Source: Sinomonas humi
GTDB taxonomy: Bacteria; Actinomycetota; Actinomycetes; Actinomycetales; Micrococcaceae
NCBI RefSeq assembly: GCF_000802235.1
Contig: NZ_JTDL01000104.1
Coordinates: forward strand, 1-64,000
Reading direction: 5' to 3'
Length of the DNA: 64,000 nt
This document shows positions 7,305 to 16,221 of this stretch, in pieces (within the stretch, counting starts at the first letter, position 1; every line of letters begins with the position of its first letter). The notes beneath the pieces are model-generated. The model was not told the DNA's origin, ran no database searches, and saw only the letters and a program-made list of their open reading frames with translations. A program made the position numbers and the translations under genes.

Positions 7305-8717
7305 GTGACGACTACAGCGCCCGATACCCACACCAATGCCGCCCCGGCCGAAGGCAGCCAGGAGTGGCTCCCCGCGGCGGATCCGGCATGGCTCTCCCTC
7401 AAGTCAGCAGCAGTCCGCCTCCAGCCCCTCCAAGCCCACGACGGCTCGGTCCCCGAGCAGTCGGACCACGCTCTCGCCGCGGAGCTCGTCGAGCAGCTTG
7501 TCGCCGGCATCGAGGCCCTCACCCCCCGCTTCCCGCACGACGCGGAGTACCTGCGCCTCGCCGTCGGCGACTTCCGTCGGTGGGCCGCGACGGGCTTCGG
7601 GGTGCCCGATTTCCTCGACTCCCTCGTCGCGTTCCAGCCCCAGCTGAACCGTGTGGACGGTCTTCAGCACCTCGTTGTCTTCCCGATGTACACCCAGAAT
7701 GGGAGCCGCGACCGCCTCGTCGAGGCCGTCCTGGTCGAGGTCGTGTGGCCGGACTTCGTCGCAGAGCTCGAAGCAGGCGCCTACAGCAACAAGCTCTTCG
7801 TGCCGATCCGCTTCCTGGACTTCACTCCGGGCTACGCGACGAATTCGGCCGTACTGTTCCCCGAAACCGTGGCGATGCGCGAAGTGCCGACCTTCACGTG
7901 GGGCGCGATCTTCGCGGACCGCGAGGCGGCGCGCTTCCGGCGCGTCCTCGACGCCGCCGTGAAGGTCACGAACCTTGAGCTGCCCGCGGACGCTGCCGAA
8001 CTCGTGGTGGACCAGGGGCTCGCACAGGAGACGTTCGTCATGTGGGACCTCATCCACGATCGGACCCACATGCGCGGCGACCTCCCGTTCGACCCGTTCA
8101 TGATCAAGCAGCGGATGCCCTTCTTCCTGTACTCCCTCGAGGAGCTGCGCTGCGATCTCACCGCCTTCCGCGAATCCGTGAAGATCGAGCATGACGACGC
8201 CGCGACGCCCGAGGCGCGTCGGCACGCCAAGCTCGTCCAGTACGCGGTGATCTTCGACCGCATCTTCCGCTTTGCGATCACGGGAACCCGGGTCCGCAAC
8301 TACGACGGACTGGGCGGCCAACTGCTGTTCGCTTGGATGCACCAGCACAGGGTGCTGCACTGGACGGATACGAAGCTCACGATCGACTGGGCCGAGGTTC
8401 CCGCCGTCGTGAGCGCGCTGGGCGACGCGATCGACGAGCTGTACTGGCGTTCCATCGATCGCCCGAAGGTGGCACACTGGCTCGCAGCCTACGAGCTCGT
8501 CTCGGGAACGGTCACCCCCAACCCGGCCTCGGTGTGGGCGAAGGGCCCCGACGCTCTCCCCCTCGCCGGGACGCCCCGCGAGATCACTGACCAGGTGCTC
8601 GACGACGAGTTCCCCCTTTCGATGTTCTACGAGGCCCTGGAGAAGAAGATGCGCGCTGTCATCGAATCCACCGCCGGAATCACGGGTGAGACGCCCCTTC
8701 CCGGGTCCACGGCGTGA
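7305..8717 (+). CDS. DUF6421 family protein
   Basis: About 470 residues from GTG at 7305 (MTTTAPDTH...); an ATG at 7245 is in frame but would add 20 residues that do not look conserved and would leave little leader after the terminator. I recognise it from memory as the DUF6421 family found mainly in Micrococcales; function unknown. There is no signal peptide or membrane segment. A polar C-terminal half includes DRTHMRGDLPFDPFM and NYDGLGGQLLFAWMHQH, whose conserved-looking His and Asp residues could suit a metal-binding enzyme; that is speculation. Its stop overlaps the next start (GTGA), so the SDR gene is translationally coupled. Confidence 0.8.
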   Translation: MTTTAPDTHTNAAPAEGSQEWLPAADPAWLSLKSAAVRLQPLQAHDGSVPEQSDHALAAELVEQLVAGIEALTPRFPHDAEYLRLAVGDFRRWAATGFGVPDFLDSLVAFQPQLNRVDGLQHLVVFPMYTQNGSRDRLVEAVLVEVVWPDFVAELEAGAYSNKLFVPIRFLDFTPGYATNSAVLFPETVAMREVPTFTWGAIFADREAARFRRVLDAAVKVTNLELPADAAELVVDQGLAQETFVMWDLIHDRTHMRGDLPFDPFMIKQRMPFFLYSLEELRCDLTAFRESVKIEHDDAATPEARRHAKLVQYAVIFDRIFRFAITGTRVRNYDGLGGQLLFAWMHQHRVLHWTDTKLTIDWAEVPAVVSALGDAIDELYWRSIDRPKVAHWLAAYELVSGTVTPNPASVWAKGPDALPLAGTPREITDQVLDDEFPLSMFYEALEKKMRAVIESTAGITGETPLPGSTA

Positions 8718-9472
8718 ACCCGGGCGTCCAGGGCGCGCAGGGCGCAATCGTCGTCGTCGCGGGGGCCGGTTCGGCCTCGGGGATCGCTGCCGTGCGCGCG
8801 CTTCAGGGCGCTGGGGCGACAGCCATCGCCGTAGGCAGCAGTGCAGAGCGCCTCGAGGCAGCTTTCGGCCCCCGAGGGGACGCGCACGACGGCGCCGTCC
8901 CCCAGCGCGAGTGCGACCTCACCGACTTCGCCGCTGTGCAGGCGCTGGCTTCCGAGCTGACCGGGACGTTCGGCGCGGTCGACGGCGTAGCCCACCTCGT
9001 GGGCGGTTGGCGCGGCGGCCATTCGCTCTTGGACCAGTCAGACGAGGACTGGGACTTCCTCGCGCGCAGCGCCATCACGACCGTCCGCAACACGAGCAGG
9101 GCCTTCTACGAAGCTCTGCTCACGTCGCCTCGGGGTCGCTTCGCCATGGTGTCCTCAACGCTCATCGAGAAGCCGAGAGCGGGCTACGCCAACTATGCGG
9201 CGGCCAAAGCCGCCGCCGAGGCCTGGACCCGCGCCATGGCGCGCGGCTTCGCCTCCGACCAGTCCGAGCGCGAAGGCGACCCCGCTCCCCTGACGAGTGC
9301 CGCCGTCGTCCTCGCCGTCAAAGCGCTCCTCGACAACGGCATGCTCGCCGCGCAGCCTGAACGAAGGTTCCCGGGATACACGCACGTGGATACCCTCGCG
9401 GCCCGCTTCGTCGCCCTGTTCTCCGAGAACGCCGCCGCGCTCAATGGCGCGCGGCTCGACCTCAGCACCTGA
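8714..9472 (+). CDS. SDR family NAD(P)-dependent oxidoreductase
   Basis: 252 residues. A Rossmann fold with the glycine-rich GAGSASGIAAVRAL near residues 17-30 and the catalytic pattern Ser in MVSST followed by YANYAAAK (Tyr-x3-Lys). The cofactor site deviates from the common TGxxxGxG. The substrate is unknown. GTG start overlaps the stop of the DUF6421 gene by 4 bases (GTGA), and the threonine aldolase follows 25 bases later, so these three are probably one operon. Confidence 0.85.
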   Translation: MNPGVQGAQGAIVVVAGAGSASGIAAVRALQGAGATAIAVGSSAERLEAAFGPRGDAHDGAVPQRECDLTDFAAVQALASELTGTFGAVDGVAHLVGGWRGGHSLLDQSDEDWDFLARSAITTVRNTSRAFYEALLTSPRGRFAMVSSTLIEKPRAGYANYAAAKAAAEAWTRAMARGFASDQSEREGDPAPLTSAAVVLAVKALLDNGMLAAQPERRFPGYTHVDTLAARFVALFSENAAALNGARLDLST

Positions 9473-9497
9473 GACGATCCAACGATTAGGCAATACT

Positions 9498-10622
9498 GTG
9501 TCAGTGACTTCGATCCATCCTGCCCATTCCACCGCCTCTGCCAGCACCGTGACCGACGGCCCGGCTGGCTGGCCGCTCCACGACACCACAGTGCGCGGCT
9601 TTGCCTCTGACAACTATTCGGGCGCCCACCCAGAGGTGCTCGCAGCCCTCGTTGCTGCGAACGGCGGGCACCAGACCTCGTACGGCAGCGACGACTACAC
9701 CCTCCGCCTCAAGGAGGAGATGCGCAGGCTGTTCGGCGACGGCGTCGAGTCCTACCCCGTCTTCAACGGGACAGGTGCCAACGTCCTGTCCCTCCAGTCG
9801 CTCATTCCCCGCTGGGGGGCGGTCATCTGTGCCGCCAGTGCGCACATCAACGTGGACGAGAACGGGGCCCCGGAGCGGGTCGGCGGAATGAAGCTCCTCG
9901 CTGTTCCGACCGAGGACGGCAAGCTCACGCCCGAACTCATCGACCGCGAGGCCTGGGGCTGGGGCGACGAGCACCGTGCGCAGCCGCTTGCAGTCTCGAT
10001 CACCCAGACCACTGAACTCGGCACGCTCTACTCGATCGAGGAGACTCGCGCCATTACCGAGCACGCGCATTCCCTCGGGATGAGGGTCCACATGGACGGG
10101 GCACGCCTTGCGAACGCGGCGGCGGCGCTCGGTGTCCCGGCAACGGCCTTCACGCGCGATGCCGGAATCGACATCCTCTCCTTCGGAGGGACCAAGAACG
10201 GCATGCTCTTCGGAGAGTGCGTGGTCGCCCTGGCGCCCGAGGCCGCCCACGGTCTCGACTACCTCCGCAAGATGGACATGCAGCTCGCGTCGAAGATGCG
10301 CTTCGTCTCGGCCCAGTTCCTCGCGCTGCTCGAGGGCGATCTCTGGCTCCGTTCCGCCGCGCACTCCAACGCCATGGCAGCCCGCCTCCGGGCCGCAGTC
10401 GAGGGCCTCGAGGGTGTGGAGCTCACGCAGGAGACGCAATCGAACGGCGTGTTCGCGATCCTGCCGGCAGGAGTGGCCGACCGCCTCCGTGAGCGTTTCC
10501 GGTTCTATGACTGGGACGCCTCGCGCCGCGAGGTGCGGTGGATGTGCTCGTTCGATACGACCGAGGCCGATGTAGATGCTTTCGCGGCGGCCCTGCGGGA
10601 GGAACTCGCCCGCGTGCCATAA
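9498..10622 (+). CDS. ltaE: Low-specificity L-threonine aldolase
   Basis: 374 residues. A fold-type I PLP enzyme cleaving threonine/allo-threonine to glycine and acetaldehyde. The PLP lysine is Lys233 in SFGGTKNGM, and Asp200 in HMDGARLANA contacts the pyridine nitrogen. The conserved start FASDNYSGAHPEVL (35-48) is present. GTG at 9498 is the start nearest the conserved region, although the frame is open upstream within the SDR gene; GTG at 9504 is an alternative. Confidence 0.92.
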   Translation: MSVTSIHPAHSTASASTVTDGPAGWPLHDTTVRGFASDNYSGAHPEVLAALVAANGGHQTSYGSDDYTLRLKEEMRRLFGDGVESYPVFNGTGANVLSLQSLIPRWGAVICAASAHINVDENGAPERVGGMKLLAVPTEDGKLTPELIDREAWGWGDEHRAQPLAVSITQTTELGTLYSIEETRAITEHAHSLGMRVHMDGARLANAAAALGVPATAFTRDAGIDILSFGGTKNGMLFGECVVALAPEAAHGLDYLRKMDMQLASKMRFVSAQFLALLEGDLWLRSAAHSNAMAARLRAAVEGLEGVELTQETQSNGVFAILPAGVADRLRERFRFYDWDASRREVRWMCSFDTTEADVDAFAAALREELARVP

Positions 10623-10646
10623 GGCTCTTGCCGGGGCCCCTCGACG

Positions 10647-10652
10647 TACGCT
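10647..10652 (+). promoter_or_regulatory. -10 box TACGCT of a leaderless promoter
   Basis: TACGCT ends exactly 6 bases before GTG at 10659. This supports the downstream GTG, not the one at 10653, as the start of the DUF3000 gene. Confidence 0.55.
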
Positions 10653-10658
10653 GTGAGG

Positions 10659-11270
10659 GTGACCGCATTAGCTCAGTTGCCTGCGGATTTCCTGAGTGCC
10701 CTGCGCTCCTTGCGCGCCGCCGTCGGCCGCCCCGAGCTCCGGCTCCAGGAAATCCCGGCGCCGGCCCGGCTGGCACCCTATGCCGTGGCGCTCGAGGCAG
10801 AGGTTCTCGACCCCGCAAGCCAGAGCGCGAGCCCGGACGGAGGCATCGAGTCGGCCGCCTCGCCGGAGCTCGCGACCGGTCGCTTCATCTTGCTGCACGA
10901 CCCAGAGTCGCCGACAGTCTGGCAGGGCACGTTCCGCGTTGTGACGTACATTCGCGCCCGGCTCGAGCCCGAGATGGCGGAGGACTCGCTGCTCGGTTCC
11001 GTCGCGTGGACGTGGCTTGTCGAGGCACTCGAGAAGCACGGCGCCGACTATACGGCCGCGGGCGGGACGGCAACGCGGGTCCTGTCGGAGAGCTTTGGGA
11101 CCCTCGAGGGGCGCCGGGAGTCGATCGACATCGAGCTGCGCGCATCCTGGACCCCCCTCAGCTCCGCTGTGAAGAACCATCTCGAGGCCTGGGCGGACAT
11201 GGTGTGCACGTTCGCTGGGCTTCCGCCACTTCCCGACGGCGTCTCCCCCCTGCCTCGCCGCCGTCGTTGA
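10659..11270 (+). CDS. DUF3000 domain-containing protein
   Basis: About 203 residues of the actinobacterial DUF3000 family (core from GRFILLHDPE through WTWLVEALEKHGADYTAAGG to SAVKNHLEAWADMVCTFAGLPPLP). Function unknown. Its position just before the RNase D gene is conserved in actinobacteria (Rv2680-Rv2681 in M. tuberculosis, from memory). The start is chosen by the leaderless promoter; GTG at 10653 would add two residues. Confidence 0.88.
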   Translation: MTALAQLPADFLSALRSLRAAVGRPELRLQEIPAPARLAPYAVALEAEVLDPASQSASPDGGIESAASPELATGRFILLHDPESPTVWQGTFRVVTYIRARLEPEMAEDSLLGSVAWTWLVEALEKHGADYTAAGGTATRVLSESFGTLEGRRESIDIELRASWTPLSSAVKNHLEAWADMVCTFAGLPPLPDGVSPLPRRRR

Positions 11271-11295
11271 TACCCGGGCGTAGACTCGGGGAATC

Positions 11296-12663
11296 ATGAC
11301 CGCACAGTCCCAGGGCTCCACACAGGCCGGTTCGGAACCCGGCCGAACGGAAGCATCGCCCACGTCCAATGGATCGGAAAACGGGTCCGCCCACCTCCAC
11401 GTCGAAGGATTCGCGGACCCCGTCCCCGCCGTCATCGAGCTCGACGCGCCTCGCGAGGGCGTCCCCCTTGTCATCAATACGCGGGAAGGCCTTGAGCGGG
11501 CAGCACGGGCCATCGCCGCTGGGACAGGCCCTGCGGGGGTCGACGCGGAGCGGGCATCTGGCTTCCGATACGGGCAGCGGGCATTCCTCGTGCAGATTCG
11601 GCGCGAGGGCGCGGGCACATGGCTCATCGACCCTGAACCATTCGATGACCTCAGCATCCTCGGAGATGCCCTGCGCGGCGTGGAGTGGGTTCTGCACGCC
11701 TCGACTCAGGACCTCCCCTGCCTCGCCGAGGTGGGCATGTGGCCAGATCGGCTCTTCGACACGGAGCTTGCAGCGAGGCTCGCCGGACTTCCGCGTGTGG
11801 GCCTCGCCGCCGTCGTCGAACAGCTGCTCGGGTTCGGCCTCGCGAAGGAACACTCCGCGGCGGACTGGTCGACTCGCCCCCTTCCCGAACCCTGGCTGCG
11901 CTACGCGGCGCTCGACGTCGAAGTGCTCGTTGAACTGCGCGACGAGCTGGCCGAACTCCTAGCGGACCAGGGAAAGCTGGGCTTCGCAGAAGAGGAGTTT
12001 GAGGCAATCCTCAAGGCAGGCCTTCCCGATCCCAAGCCTGACCCATGGCGCCGGACCTCAGGCGTCCATCAAATCCGCGACCGGCGTCAGCTCGCCGCGG
12101 TGCGTGAGCTGTGGCTGGAACGGGACGCCCTTGCGCGCAAGCGGGACATCGCGCCCGGGAAGCTCATCCCGGACGCGGCGATTGTCGCCGTCGCCCGTGC
12201 CATGCCCACGACCGTCCCTCAGCTGCTCGCAACCAAGGGCTTCCACGGTCGTGCGGCCCAGAGAGAGGCACCGCGCTGGCTGCGCGCGGTCTCGGCCGCA
12301 CGGAGCCTGCCGCCCGAGAAGCTTCCGCCACTGCATCTCGCCACCAACGCCCCGCCGCCGCCACGCGTCTGGGAGGACCGGGATCCCGAGGCTGCTGCTC
12401 GCCTGCAGACCGTGCGCCCGCGCGTCGCCGCCGTCGCGGAAGCGCTGGGCATGCCTACCGAGAACCTCCTCACTCCTGACCATCTTCGCCGCATCGCCTG
12501 GCGACCGCCCGCGCCGCTGACCGCTGCATCGCTAGCCGACGCTCTGCACGAACTCGGCGCTCGCGACTGGCAGATCGAGCGGGTCCTTCCCACGATCCTC
12601 GAGTCGTTCGAGCATCCGGAGCCGCTCACTGCGAGGAAGAAGGCCCAACCGGCGGGCGAGTGA
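11296..12663 (+). CDS. rnd: Ribonuclease D-like 3'-5' exonuclease with HRDC domain
   Basis: 455 residues. A DEDD-type exonuclease domain (about residues 55-240): Exo I with GVDAERASG, Exo II around LHASTQDLPCL with the FDTELAARLAG helix, and Exo III YAALDVEVLVELRDEL. An HRDC domain follows (RDRRQLAAVRELWLERDALA...). RNase D trims tRNA and other RNA 3' ends. The helical C-terminus is longer than in E. coli, as usual for actinobacteria. TAGACT lies 9 bases before the ATG, so the leader is very short. Confidence 0.92.
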   Translation: MTAQSQGSTQAGSEPGRTEASPTSNGSENGSAHLHVEGFADPVPAVIELDAPREGVPLVINTREGLERAARAIAAGTGPAGVDAERASGFRYGQRAFLVQIRREGAGTWLIDPEPFDDLSILGDALRGVEWVLHASTQDLPCLAEVGMWPDRLFDTELAARLAGLPRVGLAAVVEQLLGFGLAKEHSAADWSTRPLPEPWLRYAALDVEVLVELRDELAELLADQGKLGFAEEEFEAILKAGLPDPKPDPWRRTSGVHQIRDRRQLAAVRELWLERDALARKRDIAPGKLIPDAAIVAVARAMPTTVPQLLATKGFHGRAAQREAPRWLRAVSAARSLPPEKLPPLHLATNAPPPPRVWEDRDPEAAARLQTVRPRVAAVAEALGMPTENLLTPDHLRRIAWRPPAPLTAASLADALHELGARDWQIERVLPTILESFEHPEPLTARKKAQPAGE

Positions 12664-12699
12664 ATGCTCGGGCGGAGCGCGGTGGGGATTGCCCCTCAA

Positions 12700-12715
12700 G
12701 TTACTCGCCAGTAAC
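12700..12715. promoter_or_regulatory. Palindromic operator-like site before the beta-oxidation operon
   Basis: GTTACT-CGCC-AGTAAC is a perfect 6-bp inverted repeat with a 4-base spacer (16 bp overall), 55 bases before the thiolase start. Size and symmetry fit a TetR-type repressor such as those controlling fatty-acid degradation in actinobacteria. No regulator gene is adjacent. Confidence 0.6.
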
Positions 12716-12770
12716 ATGGGCTTGGGCGCTCGACGTCCACCAGAAGCCACGCTAGCCGTAGGAGCCGCCC

Positions 12771-13988
12771 ATGTCATCGCCCAGGCAAATCCGCAACGTC
12801 GTCTTTGTCGACGGCGTCCGCACACCCTTCGGCAAGGCCGGAGAAAAGGGCATGTACCACGGCACGCGCGCGGACGACCTCGTCGTCAAGACGATCCGCG
12901 AACTCCTGCGCCGCAACCCGTCTCTGCCATCCGATCGCGTCGACGAGGTCTCCATAGCCGCGACGACGCAGACCGGCGATCAAGGCCTCACTATCGGGCG
13001 CAGCGCCGCGCTGCTCGCGGGCCTGCCGCGCACCGTCCCGGGATTCGCGATCGACCGCATGTGCGCTGGGGCTATGACCGCAGTCACGACGACGGCGAGC
13101 GGCATCGCTTTCGGTGCATACGACGTCGTGATCGCCGGGGGCGTCGAACACATGGGGAACCACCCTATGGGGCAGGGAACGGATCCGAATCCGCGCTTCA
13201 TGGCCGAACGCCTCGTGGACCCCACCGCCCTCACGATGGGCAGCACCGCAGAGAACCTCCACGACCGGTTCCCTGCAATCACCAAGGAGCGCGCCGACCG
13301 CTATGCGGTCGGTTCCCAGGCAAAGCTCGCGGCCGCCTACGCCGACGGAAAGATCCAACGAGACCTAGTACCGGTCGCGACCCACCGACCTGGGGAAGGC
13401 TTCGGCCTCGCCACGGCAGACGAACCCCCGCGACCCGGGACTACCCTCCAAGACCTCGCCACGCTCCGGACGCCGTTCCGGCCACACGGACGGGTCACGG
13501 CTGGCAATGCAGCCGGCCTCAACGACGGAGCCACAGCGTGCCTGCTCGCTTCGGCCGAGGCGGCGGAGGAGCTTGGGCTCGCGGCGAGGATGCGGCTCGT
13601 CTCGTTTGCCTTCTCCGGGGTGGCGCCCGAGGTCATGGGCATCGGGCCGGTCCCGGCGACGGAAAAAGCGCTCGCGAAGGCCGGGCTGGGGATCGATGAC
13701 ATCGGCCTCTTCGAGATCAATGAGGCGTTCGCGGTCCAAGTCCTCAGCTTCCTCGACCATTTCGGGATCGCAGACGATGACGATCGCGTCAACCGCTACG
13801 GCGGAGCGATCGCCGTCGGCCACCCCCTCGCATCCTCCGGCGTGCGCCTCATGACGCAGCTCGCACGCCAGTTCGCCGAGTCTCCCGACATCCGTTACGG
13901 AATGACGACCATGTGCATCGGGCTCGGTATGGGCGGGACGGTCATCTGGGAGAACCCCAATCACCCCGACTACCAGAAGGGCGAGTGA
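12771..13988 (+). CDS. fadA: Acetyl-CoA C-acyltransferase (3-ketoacyl-CoA thiolase)
   Basis: 405 residues, thiolase family. It catalyses the last step of fatty-acid beta-oxidation, CoA-dependent cleavage of 3-ketoacyl-CoA. The nucleophile is Cys98 in DRMCAGAM. The NEAFA block, GHPL motif (VGHPLASSG) and second catalytic Cys in TTMCIGLGMGG are all present. ATG start with AGGAG 7 bases upstream. The stop codon abuts the ATG of fadB with no gap, indicating a coupled two-gene operon for the trifunctional complex. Confidence 0.95.
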   Translation: MSSPRQIRNVVFVDGVRTPFGKAGEKGMYHGTRADDLVVKTIRELLRRNPSLPSDRVDEVSIAATTQTGDQGLTIGRSAALLAGLPRTVPGFAIDRMCAGAMTAVTTTASGIAFGAYDVVIAGGVEHMGNHPMGQGTDPNPRFMAERLVDPTALTMGSTAENLHDRFPAITKERADRYAVGSQAKLAAAYADGKIQRDLVPVATHRPGEGFGLATADEPPRPGTTLQDLATLRTPFRPHGRVTAGNAAGLNDGATACLLASAEAAEELGLAARMRLVSFAFSGVAPEVMGIGPVPATEKALAKAGLGIDDIGLFEINEAFAVQVLSFLDHFGIADDDDRVNRYGGAIAVGHPLASSGVRLMTQLARQFAESPDIRYGMTTMCIGLGMGGTVIWENPNHPDYQKGE

Positions 13989-16130
13989 ATGAACGCCTCA
14001 GTCTTCGACCAGTTCGACGCCCTCGCCTCGCAGGTTGCGAACGAGGCCATCACCCACTCGCTCGTCAAGGACGTCGTCCTCCCGGGTGCGGCGGCGCACA
14101 AGCTTGCGCTCATCACCCTCGACAACGGGCTCGACCACACCAAACCCACCACTCTCGGGCCGAACACGCTGATCGAACTCGGCCGAACGCTCGAGGGTCT
14201 CCGCGATCGTGCGGCGGCAGGGGAGATCAATGCGGTGGCTGTCACGGGAAAGCCGTACTTCCTCGTCGCCGGGGCGGACCTGACGACCGTCAAGCAGCTC
14301 CGGGACCCTCAGCAGGGCGCCCAGATGGCCCGGCTCGGGCACGCGGCGTACGGCCTGCTTGCCGATCTGGGAGTGCCGACGTTTGCGTTCATCAATGGGG
14401 TCGCACTCGGCGGAGGACTTGAGATCGCACTTGCCTGCACCTACCGCACCGTCTCCTCCGCTGCGAAGGGCATAGGCCTGCCCGAGGCCTTCATCGGTCT
14501 CGTGCCGGGATGGGGCGGGGTGTACCGCCTTCCGCGTCTGATCGGCCCAGAAGCCGCGCTCAAGGTCATGATCGAGAACCCTCTGAGCAACAACCGGACG
14601 ATCGGTGGCCGCGAAGCCTTCGAACTCGGAATCGCCGACGCGCTCTTCGAGCCCGCCGACTTCCTCGAGCGCTCACTCGAGTGGTCCGGGGAGATTCTCT
14701 CTGGCGCACTGGCCCCGGCCCGGCCGCATGCCGCGGACCCTGCGGTCGACGCGGACGTCGCCCAGCGCTGGGATGCCGCCGCGAAGACGGCGCGGGCGTT
14801 CGTTTCCGCTCGCACGGGGGACGCCGCCCCGGCTCCCGGCCGCGTCCTGGACGTGTTCGAGGCAGGCAAGCTCGCAAGCCAGAAGGAGGCCGCGGAACTC
14901 GAAGTCGAAGCCTTGACGGAGCTCACCCAGACGCCGCAGTTCCGGGATACCGTCTACGCCTTCCTCGACCTAGTGCAGCGCCGCGGGAAGCGTCCGGCGG
15001 GGGCACCCGACGCGAAGCTCGCGCGGCCGATCACCAAGGTGGGCGTCGTGGGCGCGGGCCTCATGGCCAGCCAGCTCGCCCTCCTGTTCGCGCGCCAGCT
15101 CAAGGTCCCCGTCGTGATGACCGACATCGACCAGCCGAAGGTCGACAAAGGCGTGGCGTACGTTCAGAGCGAGGTAGACAAGCTGCTCGCCAAGGGACGC
15201 ATCTCGCCTGACGCGGCAAACCGGACCAAAGCGCTCGTCACGGGATCTGTCTCGAAGGCCGCCTTCGGCGATGCCGACTTCGTGATCGAGGCCGTCTTCG
15301 AGGAGCTTTCCGTCAAGCAGAAGGTGTTCGCGGAGCTTGAGGCCGTCGTCACGCCCGAGTGCATTCTCGCGACCAACACCTCCTCGCTCTCCGTCACCGC
15401 TATGGCGGAAGGCCTCGCACACCCCGAGCGCGTTGTGGGCTTCCATTTCTTCAACCCAGTCGCCGTCATGCCGCTCGTGGAGGTCGTCCGTGCGCCCCGG
15501 ACCGACGACGCCGTCCTCGCCACTGCCTTCGTCCTCGCGAAGTCACTCAGGAAGACCGCGGTCCTCGTCAAGGACGCCGCCGCTTTCGTGGTGAACCGTG
15601 TTCTGCTCCGGCTCATGGGCGAGGTCACGGCTGCGTTCGACGAAGGCACTCCCGCAGAGGTCGCCGACTCCGCGCTCAAGCCGCTGGGCCTGCCGATGTC
15701 CCCGTTCACGCTCGCCGCGATGGTCGGGCTTCCCGTCGCGCAGCACGTCGCCGAGTCGCTGCACGCCGCGTTCGGCGACCGCTTCCACGTCTCAGCCAAC
15801 CAGCAGGCGCTGATCGACGCAGGAATCAAAGGCCTCTGGGCCCCGACGGAGGACGGCGGCCAGGAAATCCCCGCCTCCACGCGCGCCCTCCTTCGCGTCG
15901 GCAACAACCCTTCGACGGGGGAAGAGGTGCTGAGGCGGTGCCAGGATGCGTTGGCCGAGGAGATCGGGCTGCTCCTCGCCGAGAATGTTGTTGCGGGCCC
16001 TGAGGACGTGGATCTGTGCATGATCCTCGGTGCCGGCTGGCCGATGCATCTGGGCGGCATCACGCCGTACCTCGACAGGGTCGGTGCGTCCGAGCGGGTC
16101 AACGGCAGAAGGTTCCACGCGGAATCCTGA
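13989..16130 (+). CDS. fadB: Multifunctional 3-hydroxyacyl-CoA dehydrogenase / enoyl-CoA hydratase (FadB/FadJ-type)
   Basis: 713 residues. The N-terminal enoyl-CoA hydratase domain (about 1-300) shows AGADLTTVKQ and INGVALGGGLEIALAC. The NAD-binding domain begins at about 345 with VGVVGAGLMASQ. The dehydrogenase part has HFFNPVAVMPLVEVV with its catalytic His, and the C-terminal helical domain completes the alpha subunit of the beta-oxidation complex. The ATG follows the fadA stop directly. A hairpin terminator lies 36 bases after the stop. Confidence 0.95.
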   Translation: MNASVFDQFDALASQVANEAITHSLVKDVVLPGAAAHKLALITLDNGLDHTKPTTLGPNTLIELGRTLEGLRDRAAAGEINAVAVTGKPYFLVAGADLTTVKQLRDPQQGAQMARLGHAAYGLLADLGVPTFAFINGVALGGGLEIALACTYRTVSSAAKGIGLPEAFIGLVPGWGGVYRLPRLIGPEAALKVMIENPLSNNRTIGGREAFELGIADALFEPADFLERSLEWSGEILSGALAPARPHAADPAVDADVAQRWDAAAKTARAFVSARTGDAAPAPGRVLDVFEAGKLASQKEAAELEVEALTELTQTPQFRDTVYAFLDLVQRRGKRPAGAPDAKLARPITKVGVVGAGLMASQLALLFARQLKVPVVMTDIDQPKVDKGVAYVQSEVDKLLAKGRISPDAANRTKALVTGSVSKAAFGDADFVIEAVFEELSVKQKVFAELEAVVTPECILATNTSSLSVTAMAEGLAHPERVVGFHFFNPVAVMPLVEVVRAPRTDDAVLATAFVLAKSLRKTAVLVKDAAAFVVNRVLLRLMGEVTAAFDEGTPAEVADSALKPLGLPMSPFTLAAMVGLPVAQHVAESLHAAFGDRFHVSANQQALIDAGIKGLWAPTEDGGQEIPASTRALLRVGNNPSTGEEVLRRCQDALAEEIGLLLAENVVAGPEDVDLCMILGAGWPMHLGGITPYLDRVGASERVNGRRFHAES

Positions 16131-16165
16131 CACGCGCGAGAGGGGCCGCTCGTCGCAAAAGAAGT

Positions 16166-16206
16166 GGCCACTCGTCGGGGATTCTCCACCCACGAGTGGC
16201 CCTTTC
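16166..16206. terminator. Bidirectional terminator between fadB and the convergent ECF operon
   Basis: GGCCACTCGT (16166-16175) pairs with ACGAGTGGCC (16192-16201) and CTTTC follows. A-rich sequence on the other side gives T residues on the minus strand, so it can stop transcription from both converging operons. Confidence 0.75.
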
Positions 16207-16221
16207 TCGGCCCACGAGGGG

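Noticed and set aside
9297-9497. N-terminal extension of threonine aldolase
   Set aside because: The extension overlaps the SDR gene in another frame and reads as Ser/Pro/Arg-rich shadow; GTG at 9498 fits the family start.
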